The translations under genes were made by a program, and so were the position numbers. The notes under the pieces are model-generated. The model had not been told where the DNA came from. It saw only the letters and a program-made list of their open reading frames with translations, and did no database searches. Positions 56,594-64,000 of a stretch of DNA of 64,000 nucleotides are shown here, in pieces. Numbering within the stretch: the first letter of the stretch is position 1; every line of letters begins with the position of its first letter. The stretch is from Candidatus Polarisedimenticolaceae bacterium (GTDB lineage: Bacteria > Acidobacteriota > Polarisedimenticolia > Polarisedimenticolales > DASRJG01), in assembly GCA_036275915.1 (NCBI GenBank), contig DASUCV010000004.1, positions 265,238 through 329,237 on the forward strand, in the 5' to 3' direction.

Positions 56594-58693
56594 ATGAAGG
56601 TGTACGACACGCCGGACATCCGCAATATTGCGCTCGTCGGGCACGGAGATTGTGGAAAGACGTCGCTCGCCTCGGCGATGCTCTTCGTGGCCGGCGCGGT
56701 CAACCGGCTCGGGCGGGTCGACGACGGAACGGCGACGACCGACTTCGACGAAGAGGAGATCGAGAGGAAGATCTCGCTCCAGACGGCGCTCGCCCACCTC
56801 GAGTGGCGGAGCACCAAGATCAACGTCATCGACACGCCGGGCTACGCCGCCTTCGTCGCCGACGCGAAGGCCGGCCTCGCCGTCGCCGACGCCGCGCTCC
56901 TCCTCGTCGAGGCGGTCGCGGGCGTGCAGGTCATCACCGAGCGCGTCTTCAAGTACTGCCAGGAATTTCAGGTCCCGCGCATCTTCGTGATCAACAAGCT
57001 CGATCGCGAGAACGCGTCGTTCGAGCGGACGATGGACTCCATCTCCGAGCGGTTCGACCGCCGCGCGGCGCCGATCCAGATCCCGATCGGCTCCGAGTCG
57101 GGGTTCGAGGGGGTCGTCGACCTCATCACGATGAAGGCCCACCGCTACGCGAAGGACGCCTCCGGCATGGCCACGGCCGAAGGCGTCCCGGCCGATCTCG
57201 CCGACATGGCGAAGGAGTACCACGCGAAGCTCGTCGAGATGGTCGCCGAGAGCGACGACGCGCTCATGGAGGCGTTCTTCGACTCCGGCGACCTGCCTCA
57301 CGACAAGGTGGTGGCCGGTCTCCACAAGGCCTTCCTCGAACGCAAGATCTTCCCGGTGGTACTCGCCTCGGCGACGAAGGCGATCGGCATCCGCAATATC
57401 CTCGACGCCGCGGTCGACCTCGTGCCGTCTCCCGCCGAGCGCGGAGCGAAGCTGGGCGTCAACTCGTCGTCGGGATCTGAAGACTCGCGTCCGCCGTCTC
57501 AGACCGCGCCGGTTTCCGCGTTCGTGTTCAAGACGATCGCCGACCCCTACGCCGGACGCCTCTCGCTCTTCCGCGTGATCTCCGGCACGCTCAAGGGCGA
57601 CACGCCGGTCGTCAACGTGAACCGCGGGACCCCGGAGCGGCTCGGCACCGTCAACGTCCTCCAAGGCAAGCAGCTCGTCGCCGTTTCCGAGCTGCACGCC
57701 GGCGATCTCGGATGCGTCGCGAAGCTGAAGGAGACGCGGACCTCGGAGACGCTCTCGGATCCCACGAAGCCGATCCAGTACCCCCCGATCTCCTTCCCCG
57801 AGCCCGCGATCTCGTTCGCGATCGAGCCGAAGTCGAAGGGAGACGAGGACAAGATCTCGACGGCGCTCGCGCGGCTCATGGAGGAAGACCCGGTCCTCCG
57901 CGTCAACCGCGACGCGCGCACCCACGAGCTCCTCGTCTCGGGGAACGGCCAGGTGCACGTCGAGGTCGCGATCGCGAAGATGAAGAAGAAGTTCGGCGTC
58001 GAGGCGATCCTCAAGCAGCCGAAGGTGCCCTACCTCGAGACGATCAAGCGCAAGGTGCCCGCCGTGCAGGGCCGCCACAAGAAGCAGACGGGCGGACGCG
58101 GACAGTTCGGCGACTGCTGGCTCGAGATGGAGCCGCTGCCGCGCGGCGCGGGGTTCGAGTTCGTGGACAAGATCTTCGGCGGGTCGATCCCGCAGAACTT
58201 CCGGCCGGCGGTGGAGAAGGGCGTCCGTGAATCCGCCGAGCGCGGCTGGCTCTCGGGCAACCCCGTCGTCGACTTCCGCGTCATCCTGACCGACGGCTCG
58301 TACCACGACGTCGACTCGTCGGAGATGGCGTTCAAGATCGCGGGATCGCTCGCCTTCAAGGCCGCGATCGAGCAGGCCCGCCCGACGATCCTCGAGCCGA
58401 TCTACGCCGTCGAGATCTCGGCCCCCGAGGAGTACATGGGCGACATCATGGGCGATCTCTCCTCCCGCCGCGGCAAGCCGCAGGGGATGGAGACCCAGGG
58501 CCACTACCAGATCATCAAGGCCTCGGTGCCGCTCGCCGAGATGCTGACCTACGCCTCGACCTTGAAGTCGATCACGTCGGACCGCGGGACGTACCACATG
58601 GAGTTCGATCACTACGACGAGGTCCCCGCCGGAGTCCAAGAGAAAATCGTCTCCGAGTACGCCCGCCACAAGCAGGCCGAGGCGGAAAAGTAG
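56594..58693 (+). CDS. Elongation factor G2-like GTPase
   Basis: 699 residues with the EF-G domain order. G1 GHGDCGKTS (16-24), G3 DTPGY (80-84), G4 NKLD (134-137). The canonical DTPGHVDF catalytic His is Tyr, and G1 differs from AHIDAGKTT, both hallmarks of the EF-G2 subgroup. C-terminal domain IV/V motifs such as [14 protein letters not shown] and [32 protein letters not shown] are intact. It is unlikely to be the sole EF-G; a role in a subset of translation conditions is inferred. It precedes asnS by 7 nt. Confidence 0.9.
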   Translation: MKVYDTPDIRNIALVGHGDCGKTSLASAMLFVAGAVNRLGRVDDGTATTDFDEEEIERKISLQTALAHLEWRSTKINVIDTPGYAAFVADAKAGLAVADAALLLVEAVAGVQVITERVFKYCQEFQVPRIFVINKLDRENASFERTMDSISERFDRRAAPIQIPIGSESGFEGVVDLITMKAHRYAKDASGMATAEGVPADLADMAKEYHAKLVEMVAESDDALMEAFFDSGDLPHDKVVAGLHKAFLERKIFPVVLASATKAIGIRNILDAAVDLVPSPAERGAKLGVNSSSGSEDSRPPSQTAPVSAFVFKTIADPYAGRLSLFRVISGTLKGDTPVVNVNRGTPERLGTVNVLQGKQLVAVSELHAGDLGCVAKLKETRTSETLSDPTKPIQYPPISFPEPAISFAIEPKSKGDEDKISTALARLMEEDPVLRVNRDARTHELLVSGNGQVHVEVAIAKMKKKFGVEAILKQPKVPYLETIKRKVPAVQGRHKKQTGGRGQFGDCWLEMEPLPRGAGFEFVDKIFGGSIPQNFRPAVEKGVRESAERGWLSGNPVVDFRVILTDGSYHDVDSSEMAFKIAGSLAFKAAIEQARPTILEPIYAVEISAPEEYMGDIMGDLSSRRGKPQGMETQGHYQIIKASVPLAEMLTYASTLKSITSDRGTYHMEFDHYDEVPAGVQEKIVSEYARHKQAEAEK

Positions 58694-58700
58694 GCTTCCC

Positions 58701-60029
58701 ATGACACGCGACTGGGTTTACGTCTCCGAGCTCGGAGACCACGTCGGGGAGACCGTCACCCTCAAGGGCTGGGTCTACCAGAAGCGCTCGTCGGGGAAGA
58801 TCCGCTTCCTCGTGCTTCGCGACGGAACCGGCTATCTGCAGTGCGTCGCCGGCGTGAAGGACGTCTCGCCCGAGACGTTCGAGTCGCTCGATCGCGTGAC
58901 CGCGGAGTCGTCCGTCGAGATCTCGGGCACGGTGCGCAAGGACGACCGCGCGCCCGGCGGGTTCGAGCTCGGCCTCCAGGCCCTCACGATCCTCCACCTC
59001 GCGGCGGAGTACCCGATCCAGCCGAAGGAGCACGGCGTCGAGTTCCTCTTCGACCACCGGCACCTCTACCTGCGCTCGAAGACCCCGCACGCCGTCCTGC
59101 GCCTGCGCAACGAGATCGTGCAGGGCTGCCGCGACTTCTTCTACGACCGCGACTTCGTCCTCATCGACTCGCCGATCCTGACGCCCAACGCGTGCGAGGG
59201 AACGTCCACGCTCTTCGAGACGCCGTACTTCGACGAGAAGGCTTATCTCACGCAGTCGGGGCAGCTCTACCTCGAGCCGGCGTGCATGGCGTTCGGCCGC
59301 GTCTACTGCTTCGGCCCGACGTTCCGCGCCGAGAAGTCGAAGACACGCCGCCACCTCACCGAGTTCTGGATGATCGAGCCGGAGGTGGCGTTCCTGGAGT
59401 TCCCCGGCCTCCTCGAGCTGGCCGAGGAGTTCATCTCCTACGTCGTCGGCCGCGCGCTCGACCGCTGCAAGGAAGAGCTGAAGGTCTTGGAGCGCGATAC
59501 GCACCTTCTCGAGAAGGTCGTGCCGCCGTTCCCGCGGCTCCGCTACGACGACGCGGCGAAGATCCTGACCACGGACGAGTCGCAGCGGAAGATGGCCGAG
59601 ACCGGTGCGCCGGCGTTCGCGTACGGGAACGATTTCGGCGCCTTCGACGAGACGCTGCTCACGCAACGTTTCGAGACGCCGGTCATGGTCACGCACTGGC
59701 CGGCGGCGATCAAATCGTTCTACATGCAGCCGGCGCCCGACGATCCCACGAAGGCCTTGGGCGTCGACGTCTTGGCACCGGAAGGCTACGGCGAGATCAT
59801 CGGCGGCAGCCAGCGCATTCACGATCACGACCTGCTCCTCGAGCGCATCAAGTCCCACGATCTCCCGGTCGCCGCGTTCCAGTGGTACCTCGACATCCGG
59901 AAGTACGGCACGGTGCCTCACTCAGGGTTCGGGATGGGCATCGAGCGCTGCGTCACCTGGATCACCGGGCTCCAGCATCTGCGCGAGGCGATCCCCTACC
60001 CGCGCCAGATCAACCGCATCTACCCGTGA
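58701..60029 (+). CDS. asnS: Asparaginyl-tRNA synthetase
   Basis: 442-residue class IIb synthetase. N-terminal OB fold ([24 protein letters not shown]), motif 2 [25 protein letters not shown], and motif 3 [13 protein letters not shown]. The segment [19 protein letters not shown] separates it from AspRS. Attaches Asn to its tRNA. Followed by rimO with a 4-nt GTGA overlap. Confidence 0.96.
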   Translation: MTRDWVYVSELGDHVGETVTLKGWVYQKRSSGKIRFLVLRDGTGYLQCVAGVKDVSPETFESLDRVTAESSVEISGTVRKDDRAPGGFELGLQALTILHLAAEYPIQPKEHGVEFLFDHRHLYLRSKTPHAVLRLRNEIVQGCRDFFYDRDFVLIDSPILTPNACEGTSTLFETPYFDEKAYLTQSGQLYLEPACMAFGRVYCFGPTFRAEKSKTRRHLTEFWMIEPEVAFLEFPGLLELAEEFISYVVGRALDRCKEELKVLERDTHLLEKVVPPFPRLRYDDAAKILTTDESQRKMAETGAPAFAYGNDFGAFDETLLTQRFETPVMVTHWPAAIKSFYMQPAPDDPTKALGVDVLAPEGYGEIIGGSQRIHDHDLLLERIKSHDLPVAAFQWYLDIRKYGTVPHSGFGMGIERCVTWITGLQHLREAIPYPRQINRIYP

Positions 60030-61429
60030 CGCGCACGAAGGTCGGCGTCGTCAGCCTCGGGTGCTCGAAGAACCTGGTCGACACCGAGGTGATGCTCGGC
60101 CATCTCGACGCCGCCGGCTGCGAGACCGTGCTCACCCCGGACGACGCCGACGTCCTCGTCATCAACACCTGCGGCTTCATCGAGGCCGCGCGCGAGGAAT
60201 CGATCCAGGCGATCCTCGAGGCCGCGCGCCTGAAGAAGGCGGGGAAGGTTCGCCGGGTCGTCGTCGCCGGCTGTATGGTCCAGCGCTACCGCGAAGAATT
60301 GGCGAAGGAGCTTGCGGGGGACGTCGACGCGCTCCTCGGATTGGACGAGCTGCAGGGAATCGTCGAGGCGGTCGGACTCTCGGCGGCGCCTCGCAGCGAC
60401 CTGCCGATCCTCGGCGTCACCACGGTGACCCCGTCGAAGTTCCTGTACTCGGCGGAGACTCCCCGTCGCCGCGCCACACCCCCGTGGACCGCGTTCGTCA
60501 AGATCGCCGAGGGGTGCGATCACACCTGCTCGTTCTGCGCCATCCCGGCGTTCCGCGGCACGTTCCGGTCGCGTCCGATCGACGACGTCGTCGCCGAGGC
60601 GGCGGCGCTCTCCCGCGCCGGCGCGCGCGAGATCAACCTGATCGCGCAGGACTCGAGCCATTACGGCCGCGACCGCGGCGCCGGGCCCGAGCTTCCGGAC
60701 CTGCTGCGGCGTCTCGACGCGGTGCCGGAGCTCCGGTGGATCCGCGTCCACTACCTGTATCCGAACACGGTGACGGACCGCCTCGTCGAAGCGATGGCGA
60801 CCCTTCCGCACGTCGCCCCGTACGTCGATATTCCGCTCCAGCACGCGCATCCCGACACGCTCAAGCGGATGCGCCGCGGAGGATCCTCGGACTCGCACCT
60901 CGAGCTCCTCGCGCGATTCCGCGCCGCGATGCCCGCAGCCGCGCTCCGGAGCACCTTCATCGTCGGCTTCCCGGGCGAGACCGAGGCGGAGTTCGAGGCG
61001 CTCCTCGCGTTCGTCGCGGCGGCGCGGTTCGATCATCTCGGCGTCTTCACGTACTCGCACGAGACCTCGACCTCGGCGTACGCGCTCGCCGACGACGTCC
61101 CGGCCGAGGTGAAGGAGGAGCGGCGCGCGCGCCTCATGGCGCTCCAGCAGTCGATCGCCTTCGAGGTGCTCGCGCGACGGATCGGAGCGACGGCCGAGGT
61201 GCTCGTCGAGGGCGCGCACCCCGACACCGACGATCTCCTCGTCGGCCGCCTCGCGACGCAGGCGCCGGACGTCGATGGACAGGTGATCATCAACGACGGC
61301 TTCGTCGTCGATGCCGACGCCGGGGACATCCGCCTCGCCGCGCACGCGCGCCCAGGCGCGTTCGCACGCGTCCTGCTGACGGAGACCGCCGGGTACGACC
61401 TCGTCGGGAGGATCGTCGGTGCCGCGTGA
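60026..61429 (+). CDS. rimO: Ribosomal protein S12 methylthiotransferase
   Basis: 467-residue radical-SAM enzyme that methylthiolates Asp of ribosomal S12. UPF0004 cysteines at 13, 49 and 83, radical-SAM cluster CDHTCSFC at 164-171, and a TRAM domain near the C-terminus. [10 protein letters not shown] at the N-terminus is RimO-typical. GTG 60026 overlaps asnS by 4 nt; it overlaps pgpA by 11 nt. Confidence 0.95.
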   Translation: MTRTKVGVVSLGCSKNLVDTEVMLGHLDAAGCETVLTPDDADVLVINTCGFIEAAREESIQAILEAARLKKAGKVRRVVVAGCMVQRYREELAKELAGDVDALLGLDELQGIVEAVGLSAAPRSDLPILGVTTVTPSKFLYSAETPRRRATPPWTAFVKIAEGCDHTCSFCAIPAFRGTFRSRPIDDVVAEAAALSRAGAREINLIAQDSSHYGRDRGAGPELPDLLRRLDAVPELRWIRVHYLYPNTVTDRLVEAMATLPHVAPYVDIPLQHAHPDTLKRMRRGGSSDSHLELLARFRAAMPAAALRSTFIVGFPGETEAEFEALLAFVAAARFDHLGVFTYSHETSTSAYALADDVPAEVKEERRARLMALQQSIAFEVLARRIGATAEVLVEGAHPDTDDLLVGRLATQAPDVDGQVIINDGFVVDADAGDIRLAAHARPGAFARVLLTETAGYDLVGRIVGAA

Positions 61430-61910
61430 GGCACCGGCCCGCGACCGGATCGCTCTCGCGCTCGCGACCGGCCTCGGCATCGGCTATGCGTCGGTCGCTC
61501 CCGGAACGTGGGGCTCGCTCCCCGGCGTCGCCCTCGCGGCGCTCCTCACCCGGTGGGCGGGCGGTTGGGCGGTCCTGGGCGGCGCCACCGTGGTTGCGGC
61601 CGTCGGTCTCTGGGCGGCCGATCGCGCCGCCCGCCGCCTCGGCGAGACCGATCCCGGCCAGGTGGTCGTCGACGAGATCGCGGGCCAGATGGTGACGCTC
61701 GCCTTTCTTCCGTGCACCGCTCGCGTGCTCGTTGCAGGTTTTTTCGTCTTTCGAGCGCTCGACGTCTGGAAGCCGTGGCCCGCGAACCGCCTCGAGGCGC
61801 TCCCCGGCGGCTCGGGTATCATGGCCGACGATCTCATGGCGGGACTCTACGGGAACCTGCTGCTCCACTTGATCGCCCACTGGCAGCCCGGATGGTTGGG
61901 GGCCCTGTGA
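61419..61910 (+). CDS. pgpA: Phosphatidylglycerophosphatase A
   Basis: 163-residue inner-membrane phosphatase making phosphatidylglycerol. Diagnostic VVVDEIAGQMVTL and GIGYASVAPGTWGSLPG, with four hydrophobic helices. GTG at 61419 fits the 11-nt overlap with rimO. It shares a 4-nt junction with ribF. Confidence 0.93.
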   Translation: MPREAPARDRIALALATGLGIGYASVAPGTWGSLPGVALAALLTRWAGGWAVLGGATVVAAVGLWAADRAARRLGETDPGQVVVDEIAGQMVTLAFLPCTARVLVAGFFVFRALDVWKPWPANRLEALPGGSGIMADDLMAGLYGNLLLHLIAHWQPGWLGAL

Positions 61911-62848
61911 ACGTCTGGAACGCGCTCGACGCCTTTCCGACAGGCCGCGAGCCCCTCGTGGCCACGATCGGGAACTTCGACGGCGTGCACCTCGGCCATC
62001 AAGCGATCCTCGTCAGCGTCACGACCGCCGCCCGGGCGCGCTCCGCACCGTCGCTCGTGATCACCTTCGATCCGCATCCGCTCGCCGTCGTCTCCCCCGG
62101 ACGCCGGCCCAAGCTCCTGCAGACGCGCCGGCAGAAGCTCGAGACCCTCGAGAGCTGCGGCGTCGACGGCGTGCTCCTGCTCCCGTTCGACAGGGAGCTC
62201 GCCGCGCTCGACGGAGAGGCGTTCTTCGGGGCGTACCTGTCCGAGCGCCTGCGCTTCGCCGCGATCCACGTCGGCCGCAACTTCCGCTTCGGACGGGCGC
62301 GCGGAGGGGACCTCCACGTGCTCGAGACGATCGGCCGCGAACGCGGCTTCACCGTCGTCGGCGTGCCCCACGTCGAGATCGAGGGCGAGGTCGTGTCGTC
62401 GTCGGCGATCCGCGCCGCGGTCGAGGCGGGAGAGGTCGAGCGCGCGCGCGCCATGCTCGGGCGGCCGTACCCCGTCACCGGTATCGTCGTCCGCGGTGAC
62501 GGACGCGGGCGCCTGCTCGAGTTCCCGACCGCGAATCTCGCCGTCGACAACGAGCTGATCCCCCGCCGAGGCGTCTACGTCACGGAGACCTCGGCGTTCG
62601 CGACGCGGTTCCCGTCGATCACGAACGTCGGTGTCCGGCCCACCTTCGGCGGCAGCACGCTCACGGTGGAGTCCCATCTCCTCGACGTCGACGAGGATCT
62701 CTACGACGAGCGGCTCGAGGTGCGCTTCCTCGCGCGGCTCCGCGACGAGAAGAAATTCGCCGGCGTCGCCGAGCTCGCCGATCAGATCGCCCGCGACCGC
62801 GCCGCCGCGCTCTCGTTCTTCTCCGGCCTCTCCCTCGCCCGGCGGTGA
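61907..62848 (+). CDS. ribF: Bifunctional riboflavin kinase/FAD synthetase
   Basis: 313 residues. N-terminal adenylyltransferase with ATIGNFDGVHLGHQAIL and VGRNFRFGRARGGD, C-terminal riboflavin kinase with GRGRLLEFPTANLAV and NVGVRPTFGG. Makes FMN then FAD, needed by the acyl-CoA dehydrogenase at 45520 among others. GTG 61907 by 4-nt overlap. Confidence 0.95.
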   Translation: MNVWNALDAFPTGREPLVATIGNFDGVHLGHQAILVSVTTAARARSAPSLVITFDPHPLAVVSPGRRPKLLQTRRQKLETLESCGVDGVLLLPFDRELAALDGEAFFGAYLSERLRFAAIHVGRNFRFGRARGGDLHVLETIGRERGFTVVGVPHVEIEGEVVSSSAIRAAVEAGEVERARAMLGRPYPVTGIVVRGDGRGRLLEFPTANLAVDNELIPRRGVYVTETSAFATRFPSITNVGVRPTFGGSTLTVESHLLDVDEDLYDERLEVRFLARLRDEKKFAGVAELADQIARDRAAALSFFSGLSLARR

Positions 62849-63648
62849 ACCGGGTGCCGCCGCACGACGGAATCTTCGACTTCGACGCCGACGACGAGCG
62901 GACAGGCTCGGCGGGCGCCGGCGCCGAGCCGGCGTTCACGCCCGCGACGCAAGCGGACCCGCGTGCCATCGCATCGGCCGGGCGGCGAGGGTTCTTCGTC
63001 ACGTTCGAAGGCATCGAGGGCTCGGGGAAATCCACGCAGATCGAGCGTCTGGCCGAGCGCCTCCGCGCGGCGGGCGAGCCGGTCGTCGTCACGCGGGAGC
63101 CGGGCGGCTCGCCGCTCGGCCGGCGGCTGCGCACGCTCCTGCTTGCCGAGGGGACGGGCACGATCGACGCGCTCGCGGAGCTCCTGCTCTACGTGGCCGA
63201 CCGGGCCCAGCACCTGCGCGAGGTCGTCGAGCCGGCGCTCGCCCAGGGCACGCACGTCCTCTGCGACCGGTTCGCCGACGCGACGCTCGCGTACCAGGGG
63301 TTCGCGCGCGGCATCGACCTCGATCTGATCCGGTTGCTCCACCGCACGCCGCCGCTCGATCGCAAGCCCGACCGCACCGTCCTCCTCGATCTCGATCCGG
63401 ACATCGGCCTCGCCCGCGCGCGGAAGAGGAACGATGATCTCGGCGTCGGAGGCAGCGAGGGACGGTTCGAGAACGAGGCGCTCGCCTTCCACGAGCGCGT
63501 GCGCAACGGCTATCTCTGCCTCGCGGAGGCCGAGCCGTTCCGCTTCCGGATCGTCGCGGCCGAGGGAGCCGCCGATCGAGTGGAAGCGCGCATCGCCGAC
63601 CTGCTCTCCGACCTGTTCCCCGGCCTCGACGAGGAAGAGCCCTCGTGA
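62845..63648 (+). CDS. tmk: Thymidylate kinase with N-terminal extension
   Basis: 267 residues. The P-loop FVTFEGIEGSGKST is at ~51-64, followed by REPGGSPLG and DRFADATLAYQGFARG, all dTMP-kinase landmarks. About 48 residues precede the P-loop strand instead of the usual few; this stretch is acidic and Gly/Ala-rich (FDFDADDERTGSAGAG). GTG 62845 or 62854 are the only plausible starts. Overlaps ribF and holB by 4 nt each. Confidence 0.92.
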   Translation: MNRVPPHDGIFDFDADDERTGSAGAGAEPAFTPATQADPRAIASAGRRGFFVTFEGIEGSGKSTQIERLAERLRAAGEPVVVTREPGGSPLGRRLRTLLLAEGTGTIDALAELLLYVADRAQHLREVVEPALAQGTHVLCDRFADATLAYQGFARGIDLDLIRLLHRTPPLDRKPDRTVLLDLDPDIGLARARKRNDDLGVGGSEGRFENEALAFHERVRNGYLCLAEAEPFRFRIVAAEGAADRVEARIADLLSDLFPGLDEEEPS

Positions 63649-64000
63649 TCTTCCCGGAGATCCTCGGCGCCGCGTCCCCGCGCGAGGTGCTCGCGCGCAT
63701 GCTCCTGTCCGGCCGCGTCCCCCACGCCCTCCTCTTCCACGGCCCCGAGGGTGTCGGCAAACGGACGGTGGCCGAGCGGTTCGCGGTCTCGCTCCTGTGC
63801 GAGTCGCCGGGCGAAGACGGCGCCGCCTGCGGACGCTGCGCCGCTTGCCGGAAGGCCGGGCACGGGAACCACCCGGACCTCCTCGTCACGACGCGCCTCC
63901 CCAAGGCGGCCGCCAAGGAGGCCGCGGCCGACGGCGACGACGAGCCCGAGACCGGCGAGGGGGGCGACCTTCGCGCCTGGATCGTCGTCGAGCAGATCCG
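63645..64000 (+). CDS. holB: DNA polymerase III delta' subunit (partial, 3' end beyond window)
   Basis: About 118 codons are visible from GTG 63645. The AAA+ Walker A GPEGVGKRT follows VPHALLFH, and the clamp-loader zinc module CGRCAACRKAGHGNHPDLL is present. Subunit of the clamp loader that loads the sliding clamp. A Glu/Asp-rich insert after residue ~90 is longer than usual. tmk-holB is a common gene order. Confidence 0.9.
   Translation, partial: MIFPEILGAASPREVLARMLLSGRVPHALLFHGPEGVGKRTVAERFAVSLLCESPGEDGAACGRCAACRKAGHGNHPDLLVTTRLPKAAAKEAAADGDDEPETGEGGDLRAWIVVEQI

Noticed and set aside
56561-58702. A 713-codon minus frame opposite the EF-G2 gene
   Set aside because: The plus strand has complete EF-G motifs; the minus frame is a composition artefact.

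Overview
The window is a 64 kb piece of a very GC-rich, Gram-negative chromosome. Lipid A and LPS-core genes (lpxB, an LpxH-like hydrolase, gmhA, hldE), an Mla-type lipid transport operon and outer-membrane export proteins show an outer membrane. GC-rich codon use, frequent GTG/TTG starts, a DUF4388 protein and the mix of housekeeping genes would suit an Acidobacteriota-like lineage, but that is inference; no rRNA or other decisive marker is present. No tRNA, rRNA, CRISPR array, insertion sequence, prophage or integrase was seen. Coding density is extreme: no gap without a gene exceeds about 150 bases, about two dozen gene junctions overlap by exactly 4 nt (ATGA/GTGA/TTGA), and all six convergent gene pairs end within a few bases of each other.

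Layout. 1-3329 (minus): LPS/housekeeping operon gmk (cut by the window edge), yicC, lpxB and a DUF374 acyltransferase. 3379-5393 (plus): an ExoA-like glycosyltransferase and a nucleotidyltransferase-fold protein. 5390-34397: a large Wzx/Wzy-type exopolysaccharide or capsule locus in several transcription units. It holds a DUF362 protein, a CapK-like ligase, UDP-xylose synthase, a Wzc-type tyrosine autokinase, a Wza-type export protein, an outer-membrane barrel, a WecA-like initiating transferase, then a coupled block of polysaccharide deacetylase, PHP phosphoesterase, ATP-grasp ligase, polymerase, flippase and methyltransferase. Next come a bi-domain oxidoreductase, a GT4 glycosyltransferase, a tetratricopeptide-like membrane protein, and a seven-gene coupled block making nucleotide sugars (WecB, O-antigen ligase/polymerase, ManC, C4-epimerase, Ugd, UDP-GlcA 4-epimerase, WbpA-like dehydrogenase).

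34467-37118 (minus): MlaD/MlaF/MlaE ABC transporter. 37171-40379: small membrane protein, PlsC acyltransferase, GmhA and HldE (ADP-heptose pathway). 40380-43463 (minus): a 1027-residue secreted protein that looks like a fusion of a glycosidase-like barrel, a LolA-like middle region and an outer-membrane beta-barrel; it is the least conventional gene here. 43591-46695 (plus): thiolase, enoyl-CoA hydratase and glutaryl-CoA-dehydrogenase-like enzyme. 46699-50120: a small unknown protein, a DUF4388 protein and a coiled-coil NYN nuclease-fold protein. 50117-56444 (minus): lpxH-like, tgt, queA, nfo, a DUF2400 protein, an M48 zinc-ribbon protease and a zinc-ribbon membrane protein. 56594-64000 (plus): EF-G2-type GTPase, asnS, rimO, pgpA, ribF, tmk and the start of holB.

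How it fits together: the sugar nucleotide enzymes predict precursors UDP-GlcA, UDP-GalA, UDP-Xyl, UDP-GlcNAc/GalNAc, UDP-ManNAc, a 2-acetamido uronic acid and GDP-Man. The WecA-like enzyme would start the lipid-linked repeat, Wzx would flip it, one of two polymerase-like proteins would polymerise it, and the Wzc/Wza/barrel set would export it. Decoration genes (deacetylase, methyltransferase, ATP-grasp and CapK-like ligases) imply non-sugar modification. Only two clear glycosyltransferases lie in the window, so others must be encoded elsewhere.
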